Shown: positions 54,152-62,816 of the stretch, piece after piece
Layout of the letters: every line of letters begins with the position of its first letter
How positions within the stretch are numbered: the stretch's first letter is position 1
Origin: Acetobacteraceae bacterium
GTDB lineage: Bacteria; Pseudomonadota; Alphaproteobacteria; Acetobacterales; Acetobacteraceae
DNA: 64,000 nucleotides
NCBI GenBank assembly: GCA_003164135.1
Contig: PLSD01000039.1
Span: 18,252 to 82,251, forward strand
Direction: 5' to 3'
Program-made: the position numbers and the translations under genes
Notes under the pieces: generated by a model
Told to the model about the DNA's origin: nothing
The model's input: the letters and a program-made list of their open reading frames with translations, nothing else
Databases searched by the model: none

Positions 54152-56551
54152 TCAGAAGTTGATCGGCACCGAGATCGTCACGAAAGCCGACACGCCCGGC
54201 AGCACCCAGTACAGCAAATCACCCGCGCCGTTGGTACCGTTGTCGGAGATGATCTGGCGCTGGTTGGTGATGTTATCCACGTTCAACTTCAGCTTGATCT
54301 GGTCAAGATGCGGGTTCAGGTGGTTGAAGGTATAACCAGCCGCCACGTTCACCACATTGTACGGATTGTACCAGCCGCTAGGATACTTGCCACCCTTGCC
54401 GACGTCGCCGAGCGGACCACCAGTTGCGGTGGTCGTGCCGGAGGGGCCGGGCGTACCGGAATTACCACTATAAGAACCGCCGGTTGTCTGATCGATGATG
54501 GACCCGTAGATGCCATTCTTGTCGTAGATCACGCCAAGGTTGGAGGTGAACTGCGGCGCATTGAGGATATAGGTGTTGGATGAGGTCTGGTAGGCCTGGT
54601 TATAGCCGGCATTGCCGAACAGGCTGATGCCGTTGTCGAAGGTGTAGGTCACATCGCCTTCGATGCCGCGATAGATCACGCCGCCGGCATTGGTGAAATA
54701 CGCCGTGTTACCGCCGCCGACCTTCTGGATAAAGTTCTGAAAGTGGATGTGATAGATATCCGCGCCCAGAGCCAGATGTTCGTCCTGATAGGCCACACCG
54801 GTCTGGAAGTTCACCGTGCTCTGCGGCTTGAAGCTGTTGGTGCCGGGAGCCGCGATGTAATAGGTGTTCAGGTTCGGCGCGAGGAAGCCTTCCGCGGCCT
54901 GCGCATAGACCGAGAGGTTCGGGCTGATGCTGTACTTCGCTTCAAACGAAGGCAGCAGCTTGCCGTAGTTATGCGAGTAGCCCGTTGGCAGCTCGGTCTT
55001 CTGGTCGACCTGCGCGTTCAGTGCGCGTCTGAAGAAGGCGTATTTCACGCCGCCGGTCAGGGTCAGCCTGTCGATCGGCTTCCAGTCCACCTGGCCGTAG
55101 GGCTGGAAGGTGTAGAGCTGGTCGTGCATCAGGCGCTCGATTGAGCCGCCGGCGTTAGTTGGTGTGATTTTGCCGCCGTTGGAGTCACCGCTAAAATAGT
55201 TGATGGCGTTGCCATTGCTCAGCGAGACATTCTGCACCATGCGGCTATTGGTCTGGTGGTCGAACCAGAAGCCGGTCTTGATATCGCCCCAGTCGAAATC
55301 CTTCTCGGCGCGCTGAATGGTGCCGACGGAACGGTAATCCATCTTGAAGGTCTGGCCTGGAACACCGGCGATAACCGCGCCGGTCGGCGTGAGCTGCACC
55401 AGATTCGGCACCGCGGGTCCGTAGGCGCATCCGGGCATGGCGCAGGAATCCTGGGTGATGCCATCGCTCAGCGTGTCGTTCACGTCATCGCCGTTCAGGT
55501 CGTGGTGGTAATAGGCATAGGTGTAAACCTTGCCGTCATACAGCCAGCCGTTGCCCAGGTTGGACTGCACGTCGATGTATTCCATATCCGTGACGATATG
55601 GTCGTTGTTGTACCGGTTATAGGCCTGCGAGTTCGGGTTGGTGTTATAGGCGTAATTATGCCCGAGGGCCGCCATCTGCTCCGCCGTCGCGCCGATGGAG
55701 GGGTTCTGGTAGATGTTGTTGTAATCTGACATCAGCGTCACGGTGGTGTTGCTGCCAACCGGGATCACGATCTTGCCGAAGAAGTTCTTGCGTTCCTGCC
55801 CGGCATTCTGCAACGCGCCGTTGCTCTGGATATGCTCGGCATCCACCACGGCGGAGGTGCCGTTCAAGGTCTGGATGCTGCCGGTGTCGTAGCGGATACC
55901 AGCAAGGTTGGTACCGTAGCTGCCCCATTCACCATAGGGGGTGAGGGTCTGCGTCGCCGCCGGGTCGATGGTACGCAACGAAATCGTGCCGCCGAAGGTC
56001 GCATCGCCCACGGTTTCCGCCGTGCCGGGGCCGCGGTCCACAATCGTCTGGCCGATCTGGCTGTCGGTGAAGAACGAGGTCGAGTGATGCGTGAAGTCGT
56101 TGGAATCGCCAAAAGGAATGCCATCGAACGTGATGTTGTACTGGCCATCCTGGAAGCCGCGGATGGTCGGGCCATTGGCTTCCTGCAAACCAGGGCCGTT
56201 CGGGCTGATCTGCGAGACGGACGGGGTGAGGCGGGCAATATCAGCAAAACTCTGCGTGCCGATCAGCATGTTATCGGTGGTCTGCTTGGTCACCACGGAG
56301 GTCGGCTGCGTCGAGTTCAGCGGTGTGAGTGAAGGCGCTTCATACGGTGCGGTGCCCGGCGTGCTGGCCAGTGCCGCGGTGTCCGCGGTGCCGGTGGCGA
56401 GCACGGCGCCAAGGTCCAGGTTCACCGGCGCGGTGCTGGTCTGCGCATGCGCGGGTGCCGTGGCCAAAGCCAGCCCCGCGAGGGCAAACGCCAACGCCCG
56501 GTATGAAGACGCGCGACGCAATGCGCCCCGCAATGTGTTTGCAGAATCCAT
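54152..56551 (-). CDS. TonB-dependent outer-membrane receptor
   Basis: This 799-residue receptor has a signal peptide ending APAHAQ (about 36-37), a plug domain (SFADIARLTPSVSQISP, TIRGFQDGQYNITFDGIPFGDSND, VDRGPGTAETVGDATFGGTI) and a 22-strand barrel ending in a C-terminal Phe. The ligand is unknown; the plug resembles siderophore or organic-ligand receptors of Acetobacteraceae. A palindromic operator lies 65-81 bases upstream of its start. It is followed by tonB and preceded by exbD, so the set forms a dedicated uptake system. Confidence 0.93.
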   Translation of the reverse strand: MDSANTLRGALRRASSYRALAFALAGLALATAPAHAQTSTAPVNLDLGAVLATGTADTAALASTPGTAPYEAPSLTPLNSTQPTSVVTKQTTDNMLIGTQSFADIARLTPSVSQISPNGPGLQEANGPTIRGFQDGQYNITFDGIPFGDSNDFTHHSTSFFTDSQIGQTIVDRGPGTAETVGDATFGGTISLRTIDPAATQTLTPYGEWGSYGTNLAGIRYDTGSIQTLNGTSAVVDAEHIQSNGALQNAGQERKNFFGKIVIPVGSNTTVTLMSDYNNIYQNPSIGATAEQMAALGHNYAYNTNPNSQAYNRYNNDHIVTDMEYIDVQSNLGNGWLYDGKVYTYAYYHHDLNGDDVNDTLSDGITQDSCAMPGCAYGPAVPNLVQLTPTGAVIAGVPGQTFKMDYRSVGTIQRAEKDFDWGDIKTGFWFDHQTNSRMVQNVSLSNGNAINYFSGDSNGGKITPTNAGGSIERLMHDQLYTFQPYGQVDWKPIDRLTLTGGVKYAFFRRALNAQVDQKTELPTGYSHNYGKLLPSFEAKYSISPNLSVYAQAAEGFLAPNLNTYYIAAPGTNSFKPQSTVNFQTGVAYQDEHLALGADIYHIHFQNFIQKVGGGNTAYFTNAGGVIYRGIEGDVTYTFDNGISLFGNAGYNQAYQTSSNTYILNAPQFTSNLGVIYDKNGIYGSIIDQTTGGSYSGNSGTPGPSGTTTATGGPLGDVGKGGKYPSGWYNPYNVVNVAAGYTFNHLNPHLDQIKLKLNVDNITNQRQIISDNGTNGAGDLLYWVLPGVSAFVTISVPINF

Positions 56552-56615
56552 TCTATAAAGCCCCTGTTATTTAATCACAGCCGTCCCATTGCGAGCTGCG
56601 TAGATACACGGGCGA

Positions 56616-56632
56616 TGCGATAACTTATTGCA
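56616..56632. promoter_or_regulatory. Candidate Fur-type operator upstream of the TonB receptor
   Basis: TGCGATAA-C-TTATTGCA is a 17-base palindrome with one mismatch, 65-81 bases before the receptor start. Its TGC...GCA ends and AT-rich core resemble alphaproteobacterial Fur/Mur-type boxes. The regulator identity is inference. Confidence 0.55.
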
Positions 56633-56692
56633 CTGCAAAAAACGGTGTCAGTTTTGCGAACAATGTGTGATCTTTTTGTGTCAAGCCAAAAT

Positions 56693-56730
56693 AAAAAAAG
56701 CCCGCCGGACCAAAGGGCCACGCGGGCTAA
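56693..56730 (-). terminator. Intrinsic terminator after exbB-exbD
   Basis: On the minus strand AGCCCGC pairs with GCGGGCT around an internal GGCC/GGTCC hairpin, followed by a run of seven T. It ends the exbB-exbD transcript before the receptor gene. Confidence 0.88.
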
Positions 56731-56758
56731 TTTCTTAAGTCGCGGTCTACAAAAAATC

Positions 56759-57169
56759 CTAATTCCCACCAGCCACCGGCTGCGCCGCAATCCCGATATC
56801 CGTCACCCCCGCTTTGCGCGCGGCGTCGATCACCGACATGAAATCCTGAAACGGCGTGGTCTTGTCAGTGGCAATCGTCAGGTCGGTCTTATCGGGCGCG
56901 CCATCGGCCACGAACATGGCGGTCAGCGCATCCGGCGTCATCACCGCATCCTTCACCTTAATCGTCCCATCGGGCATCACATTCACGGTGAATTTCGGGT
57001 GCGGCAGCGGGTCGGTCTGGCTGGACGTAGGCAGTTGCAAACTCACCCCGGCATCGGGGATCATCTGCAATGTCACAATAATAAAAAACACCAGCAGGAA
57101 CAGCATCACGTCGATCATCGGAATGATCTCGATGCGCGCCTTGCGGCGTTCGAAATAACGCATGTTCAT
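56759..57169 (-). CDS. exbD: ExbD/TolR family protein
   Basis: This 136-residue protein has one membrane helix near residues 16-36 with the conserved Asp (PMIDVMLFLLVFFIIV) that takes part in proton flow, and a periplasmic domain. It works with ExbB to energise TonB. The gene starts three bases after exbB and has a terminator after it. ExbD rather than TolR is chosen because of the neighbouring receptor and tonB. Confidence 0.9.
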   Translation of the reverse strand: MNMRYFERRKARIEIIPMIDVMLFLLVFFIIVTLQMIPDAGVSLQLPTSSQTDPLPHPKFTVNVMPDGTIKVKDAVMTPDALTAMFVADGAPDKTDLTIATDKTTPFQDFMSVIDAARKAGVTDIGIAAQPVAGGN

Positions 57170-57172
57170 CGC

Positions 57173-57853
57173 TCAGGCGCTCACCAGCCGGGCGCTGCCC
57201 TGGGCCCGCAGCGGCACGCTGCGCGGCGGCACCACGGGAGTGCCATCGGTGCGGTTCACAATCATCATCTTCATCGAGTCGAGCTGGTGCACAATCAACC
57301 GCACCTGGTTGCTCAGCGCGTTAAACCCGGTCAGCCCCAGCATCGCGATGAAAATACCAAACGCGGTGGCGACCAGTGCATCGGCCACACCGCCGGTCAC
57401 GTCCGCCGGCGCGTGGCCGGGCTGCGCCAGCACGTTAAACGCATGGAACATGCCGATAATGGTGCCGAACAGCCCCAGTAGCGGGGCCAGCGTCACCACC
57501 GTATCCAAAATCCACAGGCGGCGGTCCAGCACCGGGGCAATCAACATAATCGACTCATCCAACCGGTTGGCCATGCCATCGGCATCAGCGGTGTCCAGGT
57601 GACGGATGGCGGTGTCCAGCAGCGCCGCCTCGGGCAGGCTACCCGCCGCGTGCAGCAGCGCGGCCAAGTCCGCATGCCCCAGCGCGGATTTCTCCGCGGT
57701 CGCGTGGATAATGGATTGGCCTCGCAAAATCGTGCTGCGCAGCGCCCAGGACCGGTCAATAATCACCGCCAGCGCCACCAGCAGCAAACCAGCCAGAACA
57801 TAAAGCACCCCGTCCGAGTAGTTGGCGAGATAGATAATATACGCGTAGGTCAC
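57173..57853 (-). CDS. exbB: ExbB/TolQ/MotA-family proton channel protein
   Basis: This 226-residue protein has three membrane helices: near the N-terminus (GVLYVLAGLLLVALAVII) and a pair (TVVTLAPLLGLFGTIIGMFHAF and GVADALVATAFGIFIAMLGL) with the signature GLFGTIIGM. It forms the ExbB-ExbD motor. I set the start at GTG 57853 because GGGAG lies seven bases upstream; an in-frame TTG at 57874 has no ribosome site. Confidence 0.9.
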   Translation of the reverse strand: MTYAYIIYLANYSDGVLYVLAGLLLVALAVIIDRSWALRSTILRGQSIIHATAEKSALGHADLAALLHAAGSLPEAALLDTAIRHLDTADADGMANRLDESIMLIAPVLDRRLWILDTVVTLAPLLGLFGTIIGMFHAFNVLAQPGHAPADVTGGVADALVATAFGIFIAMLGLTGFNALSNQVRLIVHQLDSMKMMIVNRTDGTPVVPPRSVPLRAQGSARLVSA

Positions 57854-57918
57854 AATACGGCTCCCATTATTCAAAGAGGCCGATACGCCAACTTTGCCAT
57901 TTTAAGTGTGATAGATTT

Positions 57919-58926
57919 ATGTCAGTGGCGCGTCCCCCCACGCCCGCATTTGGCCCCGGCGCGTTCCGGGGGCTAAGAACTCGCCGCATGTCTCATGCAA
58001 TGGTCCCCGAGGGGCGCCGAAAACTCCCCCCGGAAGCGGTCCTGGTGTTCATCACCATGATCTGGGGTTTCACCTTCCTGGTCATCAAGCTCGGCCTGGC
58101 GCACGGCGGCGCGCTGGCGCTGGTCGGGCTGCGCTTTGCCATTGGCGCCGTGCTGCTCGTCGTCATCACCCGCCCGTCCTGGCCCCGGCTTGCGGAATGG
58201 CGCGCCGGGTTTCTCATCGGCGCCTCGCTCTTCGCCGGCTACGCGTTGCAGGCCCAAGGCCTCACCACCATCGCCTCCAGCCGCTCGGCCTTTTTCACGG
58301 CGCTCTACGTGCCCCTCGTGCCGCTGCTGCAGCTGGCGCTGTTCCGCAAGCCCCCCGGCTGGACCGGCCTGCTCGCCATCGCGCTCGCCTTCGCGGGGCT
58401 GGCCCTGCTCGCGCACCCCAAGGGCGGCGTGTTCCAACTCTCCCTGGGTGACGCACTGACCATCGCCGCCGCCCTGGCCTGCGCGTTCGAGATCATCCTG
58501 CTGAGCCGCTATGCCCCGCACTGTAATCCCCAGCGTCTGGCCGTCGTGCAAATGGCCGTGGTGGCCGCACTCAGCCTTGCCGCAAGCTTCGTTACGGGTG
58601 CTGCCACGCCCTGGTCCTATCCGCCCTTCTGGTTCAGCACCATTGCTCTGGGGGCTGCCACCAGCCTCATCATGTTCGCCCAGGCCTGGGGGCAGGCGCG
58701 CGTCCCTGCGCTGCGGGCGAGCGTCATCTATGCCATGGAGCCAGTCTGGGCCGGCATTGTCGGGGCCATTGCGGGCGACCCAATGACCCTGGCCACCCTG
58801 GCGGGTGCGGGCATGATCGTGACCGGAATCCTGGTCGAGCCGTTCAGAAGGTTTTTACGCCGGAAAGCTGCTCCGCCCGAATCTGCTCCGGCGGCGCGCC
58901 AAACCAGCGGCGGCACGCCCGGCTGA
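57919..58926 (+). CDS. EamA/DMT-family transporter
   Basis: This protein of up to 335 residues has ten membrane helices in two EamA repeats (PEAVLVFITMIWGFTFLVIKLGL and the second starting LGDALTIAAALACAFEIILLSR), ending PVWAGIVGAIAGDPMTLATLAGAGMIV. DMT proteins usually export amino acids or other metabolites. The start is uncertain: ATG at 57919 or at 57988, neither with a clear ribosome site. Its last 83 bases overlap the opposite-strand AraC-type gene. Confidence 0.87.
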   Translation: MSVARPPTPAFGPGAFRGLRTRRMSHAMVPEGRRKLPPEAVLVFITMIWGFTFLVIKLGLAHGGALALVGLRFAIGAVLLVVITRPSWPRLAEWRAGFLIGASLFAGYALQAQGLTTIASSRSAFFTALYVPLVPLLQLALFRKPPGWTGLLAIALAFAGLALLAHPKGGVFQLSLGDALTIAAALACAFEIILLSRYAPHCNPQRLAVVQMAVVAALSLAASFVTGAATPWSYPPFWFSTIALGAATSLIMFAQAWGQARVPALRASVIYAMEPVWAGIVGAIAGDPMTLATLAGAGMIVTGILVEPFRRFLRRKAAPPESAPAARQTSGGTPG

Positions 58927-59920
58927 ACGGGCTCAGCTCCGCATAACCCAGCAACTGGCCGATGCATGAGATCGACAGATGCGGCAGCGACAAATAACTC
59001 AACGCCAGCGCCAGGCGCACCTGCTGCACGGCATCCGAGTAACTGAGCCCCAACTCCGCCAACCGCCGTTGCAAGGTCCAGCGCGCCACGCCCAGCGCGT
59101 CCGCCACCTCTTCCATCGGCGGATACCCATCGGGCAACCGCGCGCGAATTTCCCCACGCACCCGCTCCGCCAGCGGCACCGCCCCGCGCGGCAGCCGGCG
59201 CATGCAGCTCTCAGCCAGCAGGCGTGAGAATTTCCCAGCATCCGCGCCCGGCATCGCCCGGTTCAAATCGCGCGGCCGGAAGGCAATCGCATTGCTGCAC
59301 TGGCCAAAATACACCGGCGCGCCAAAACTGGCCTCATGCTCGGCGCCATGCCCTGGGCTCGGGTGCTCAAAATGCACTTCCTCCGGCACAAACCCAGGCC
59401 CGAACGCATGCCGCAACAGGTTCTGGAACATCGCGATAGTCAGCTCGGCATCCTGCCGTCGGTCAAAAATCCGCCAATCGAGAATCCGGTATTCCAGCCG
59501 CAGCAACCCGCCCTCGGCGCGCAGGCCCACATGGCTGGCTTCCTGGTGCAACGGAAACAAATCCACAAACTGCCGTAGTGCCATGCCGACGGTCGGTGCC
59601 GCCAGCGCAACGTCGCCCACCAATCCATGGCTGGAGGCGGGAAACTGCCGCCCGTAGCGCAGCCCGAAATTCTCGCAGCCGGAAACTTTCGCGGCCCGCT
59701 CCATGATATCCACATAGGCCGAAAGGTGCAGGCTCCCCTCGCTGGCGCCATTCAGCCGGCCAGCATCAATCCCCGCCGGCCCCATAACCCGGTCGGCATC
59801 CGCGCCGATCTCATCAAGAAACGGCAAAAGCCCCAAAGTCGCCACCAGGGCGACTTGTGCGCCCCCGGTCTGCTCAGCCTGGGTCTGCTCAGCATGGGTC
59901 TGCTCAGCCAATCGGCTCAT
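58844..59920 (-). CDS. AraC-family transcriptional regulator
   Basis: This 358-residue regulator has an N-terminal ligand domain of the arabinose-binding (GliR/OruR-like) type (LRYGRQFPASSHGLVGDVALAAPTVG-style) and a C-terminal AraC double helix-turn-helix (ALGVARWTLQRRLAELGLS, then LSYLSLPHLSISCIGQLLGY with FSRACRRWFG). The N-terminus holds a triple EQTxA repeat from 15-base DNA repeats. GGAG lies ten bases before the ATG at 59920. It lies just downstream of the polyamine ABC genes and overlaps the DMT gene, either of which it may control. Confidence 0.88.
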   Translation of the reverse strand: MSRLAEQTHAEQTQAEQTGGAQVALVATLGLLPFLDEIGADADRVMGPAGIDAGRLNGASEGSLHLSAYVDIMERAAKVSGCENFGLRYGRQFPASSHGLVGDVALAAPTVGMALRQFVDLFPLHQEASHVGLRAEGGLLRLEYRILDWRIFDRRQDAELTIAMFQNLLRHAFGPGFVPEEVHFEHPSPGHGAEHEASFGAPVYFGQCSNAIAFRPRDLNRAMPGADAGKFSRLLAESCMRRLPRGAVPLAERVRGEIRARLPDGYPPMEEVADALGVARWTLQRRLAELGLSYSDAVQQVRLALALSYLSLPHLSISCIGQLLGYAELSPFSRACRRWFGAPPEQIRAEQLSGVKTF

Positions 59921-59997
59921 AATTTCAAACTCCGCCCGCCTTAATGAGTGCGGTGCGCGTGGTGTATCCCGAAGTATCAAGCTACGCCGATTAGGAA

Positions 59998-60789
59998 CTA
60001 GCGCGCAACCCGCCCGGAATCGCCGATCAGCTTTTGCGCCAGCAACACCGGCACGGCGGTAAACACAATAATCGCGAACACCACCACATTCACCTCCGGC
60101 AGCTTCTGCCCCAGCCGGATGGCGCCAAAAATCCACAGCGGCAGCGTATTCTGCGCCCCGGCAGTGAAGGTGGTCACAATCACCTCATCAAACGACAGCG
60201 CAAACGCCAGCAGCGCCCCGGCCCCAATGGCACTCGCCATCATCGGCAGCATCACCCGGCGGAAGGTGAGGAACGCATCCGCCCCCAAATCCGCCGACGC
60301 CTCCGCCAGCGAGCGCGGCAGCCGCCGCAGCCGCGCGATCACGTTATTATACACAATCACCACGCAAAACGTCGCATGCCCGGCCACGATGGTCCAATAG
60401 GAGAGGTTAACCCCCCAGAACGCAAAATATGAGGCCAGCGCCATGCCGGTGAGGATGCCCGGCAGCGCGATCGGCAGCACCACGATGAAGCTGACGGCCT
60501 CCTTGCCAAAGGAGCGCATGCGCGCCACCGCCATCGCCGCCAGCGTTCCGAGCACAATGGCGATAAAGCTGGCCACCGCGGCCACTTCCAGCGAGAGCAC
60601 CAGCGCCTCGCGCACTTCGCCGTCATTCCAGGTGTCGGCAAACCAGTGCAGCGCGAACCCCTGCACCGGCCACGCCGGAATGGGTGCGGCGGAAAACGCA
60701 TAAACCACGATGACGAAAACCGGGACGAACAAAAACCCCAGTGTCGCGATCACCGCCGCCCAAATGATCCATTCGCCCCTAGAGTGCAT
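59998..60789 (-). CDS. potC: Polyamine-type ABC transporter permease (PotC-like)
   Basis: This 263-residue protein has six membrane helices and the permease EAA loop (LAEASADLGADAFLTFRRVMLPMM) that contacts the ATPase. It is the second membrane subunit of the importer and overlaps the first permease gene by 11 bases. The spermidine/putrescine family is inferred from the whole set; the exact substrate is uncertain. Confidence 0.87.
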   Translation of the reverse strand: MHSRGEWIIWAAVIATLGFLFVPVFVIVVYAFSAAPIPAWPVQGFALHWFADTWNDGEVREALVLSLEVAAVASFIAIVLGTLAAMAVARMRSFGKEAVSFIVVLPIALPGILTGMALASYFAFWGVNLSYWTIVAGHATFCVVIVYNNVIARLRRLPRSLAEASADLGADAFLTFRRVMLPMMASAIGAGALLAFALSFDEVIVTTFTAGAQNTLPLWIFGAIRLGQKLPEVNVVVFAIIVFTAVPVLLAQKLIGDSGRVAR

Positions 60790-61663
60790 CGAACGCCCCC
60801 AGTTTGCGCGCCAGCAGCAAAAACAACCCCATCACGCCCAGCGGCAGCGTCGCATAGGCCGCCGCGAAGGGAATGTTATTGGTCACGCCAACATTCGCGT
60901 ACACCACGTTGCCAATAAAGTCCGACCCGGTGCCCCCCACCAGCATCGGCGTCACGAAATCCCCCAGTGTGAGCGAAAACGTGAAAATCGCCCCCGCCAC
61001 CATGCCCGGCAGCGCCATCGGCAGAATCACCCGCCGGAATGTCGCCATGCCGCGCTCGCCCAAATCGGCCGAAGCCTCCAGCAGGCTCGGCGGAATCCGC
61101 TCCACCGCCGCCGCCAGCGGCAAAATCATGAACGGCAGCCACAGGTAGGAGAACACAATCCACATCGCCCAGTTGCTATAGCCGATGTGTAAATCGGGAA
61201 GCCCCAGCGCGCTCAGCGTCCAGTTCAGCACGCCGTCATGCGCCAATATCAGCCGCCAAGCATACACCCGCGCCAGATAGCTCGACCACAATGGCACCAG
61301 CACCAGCGCCATCAGCACGGCGCGCAGCCGCGGCCCCGCCAGCCGCACCATCGCATAGGCAAACGGCCAAGCCAGCACCGCATCGGTCACCGTCACCGCC
61401 GCCGCAATAAATATAGTCCGCACCGCAATGGTGCGGTAAATCGGATCGCTCGTCAGCTCGGCGAAATTAGCGAACGAAAACCCTGGGATCAGGTCGCCGC
61501 TCATATCATCGACCGTCCAGAACGCCGTCACCAGCAGCGCGCCGATCGCCGCCAGATACAACGCCACAAACCAAATCGCCGGCAGGCCGAGCAGGGCGGC
61601 ATTTGCCGCCCCCTCATGCCGCCAGCCGAACGCGGACAAGGCCGCGCGCCATGTCCGCTTCAT
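60779..61663 (-). CDS. potB: Polyamine-type ABC transporter permease (PotB-like)
   Basis: This 294-residue protein has six membrane helices and an EAA loop (LLEASADLGERGMATFRRVILPMALPG). It pairs with the PotC-like permease. It starts four bases after the solute-binding protein gene and overlaps the next permease gene by 11 bases, so all four transporter genes are one operon. Confidence 0.87.
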   Translation of the reverse strand: MKRTWRAALSAFGWRHEGAANAALLGLPAIWFVALYLAAIGALLVTAFWTVDDMSGDLIPGFSFANFAELTSDPIYRTIAVRTIFIAAAVTVTDAVLAWPFAYAMVRLAGPRLRAVLMALVLVPLWSSYLARVYAWRLILAHDGVLNWTLSALGLPDLHIGYSNWAMWIVFSYLWLPFMILPLAAAVERIPPSLLEASADLGERGMATFRRVILPMALPGMVAGAIFTFSLTLGDFVTPMLVGGTGSDFIGNVVYANVGVTNNIPFAAAYATLPLGVMGLFLLLARKLGAFDAL

Positions 61664-61667
61664 TGCA

Positions 61668-62816
61668 TCAGCCCTTTATAATCTGCCATTCGCGCTGCCA
61701 GGCGGCATAGTCCAGGCAATCATTCTTGCCATTGCCGCATTCCGTGCGCGGGGTCTTCCAGAACTTTATCTGGTCGAAATACGCCGCCGAGGCATCGCCA
61801 TGATACTGCGCGCAAGCGCCCGGCTGCTGTGCGTCCATTTCCTTGCACGCCAGCGTATTCGCCGGTGTCTCGCCGAAATAAATCGCCTGCTGTGCCTGCA
61901 CCTTCGGCGTCGTCACCCAGTTGATCCACTCATAGGCGCAGTTGGCGTGCGGCGCCTTGGCCGAGACCATCCACGTATCCGCCCAGCCCGTCGCCCCTTC
62001 GGCCGGAATCGTATCCGCCACCGGCACTTTCGCGGCCTGCAACGTATTGGTCTGGTACGGCCACGCCGCGCCCACCACCGCATCGCCCGAGGTAAACAGT
62101 TGGATTTCATCCGAGGCCAGCGCCCAGTATTTCTTAATCAGCTTGGTCTGCGTCTTCAACAGCGCCGCCACCGCATCCATCTGCGTCTGGTTCAGCTCAT
62201 ACGGGTCGGTAATGCCTAGCGACGGCTGCGTCTTGGACAAATACAACGCCGCATCGGCAATCTGGATCGGGTTATCCGGCACCGTCACCTGCCCGGCATA
62301 TTTCGGATCATAGATCACGCTCCACGAGGTCGGCGCGGTGGGGAATGTCTTGGTGTTGTACAGCAGCGTATTGGGGCCCCACTCGTAGGAAACCCCGTAG
62401 TGCACGCCGCCAACCGTATTGAAATCCGGCGCCTGCAGTTGCGGAATGAAATTCTTCCACGCCGGGATCAGCGCAATGTTGATCGGCTGCACGTTATGGC
62501 CATAAATCAAACGCAAGGTGGCATCGCCGGAAGCCGAGACCACGTCGTACTGGTCGCCGCCGCCGGAGCGCATCAGCGCCACCATTTCATCGGAGGAGCC
62601 TGCATACTTTGCATGCACCTGGCAGCCGGTTGCTGCTTCGAATGGCTTCACCCAATCATCCTGCGCGTAGCCTTCCCAGGCTACGACATTAAGCGTGCCT
62701 TCACCCTTGCCGATCATGCTGAGCGGCTGCATCGCCGCCGCCGCCTGCACCATCGGCAGAACAGTTGAAAGCCCCAGCGCTACCCTTGCGAGTTTCCGTT
62801 TGAATCCTGTCGTCAT
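61668..62816 (-). CDS. potD: Polyamine-type ABC solute-binding protein (PotD/YdcS-like)
   Basis: This 382-residue periplasmic protein has a signal peptide (ARVALGLSTVLPMVQAAAAMQ) and the PotD-family start GTLNVVAWEGYAQDDWVKPFE, then YDVVSASGDATLRLI and YEWGPNTLLYNTKT. It binds a polyamine or similar cation and delivers it to the permease. Four Cys near the C-terminus may form disulfides. Its ATG overlaps the stop of the ATPase gene (ATGA). Confidence 0.87.
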   Translation of the reverse strand: MTTGFKRKLARVALGLSTVLPMVQAAAAMQPLSMIGKGEGTLNVVAWEGYAQDDWVKPFEAATGCQVHAKYAGSSDEMVALMRSGGGDQYDVVSASGDATLRLIYGHNVQPINIALIPAWKNFIPQLQAPDFNTVGGVHYGVSYEWGPNTLLYNTKTFPTAPTSWSVIYDPKYAGQVTVPDNPIQIADAALYLSKTQPSLGITDPYELNQTQMDAVAALLKTQTKLIKKYWALASDEIQLFTSGDAVVGAAWPYQTNTLQAAKVPVADTIPAEGATGWADTWMVSAKAPHANCAYEWINWVTTPKVQAQQAIYFGETPANTLACKEMDAQQPGACAQYHGDASAAYFDQIKFWKTPRTECGNGKNDCLDYAAWQREWQIIKG

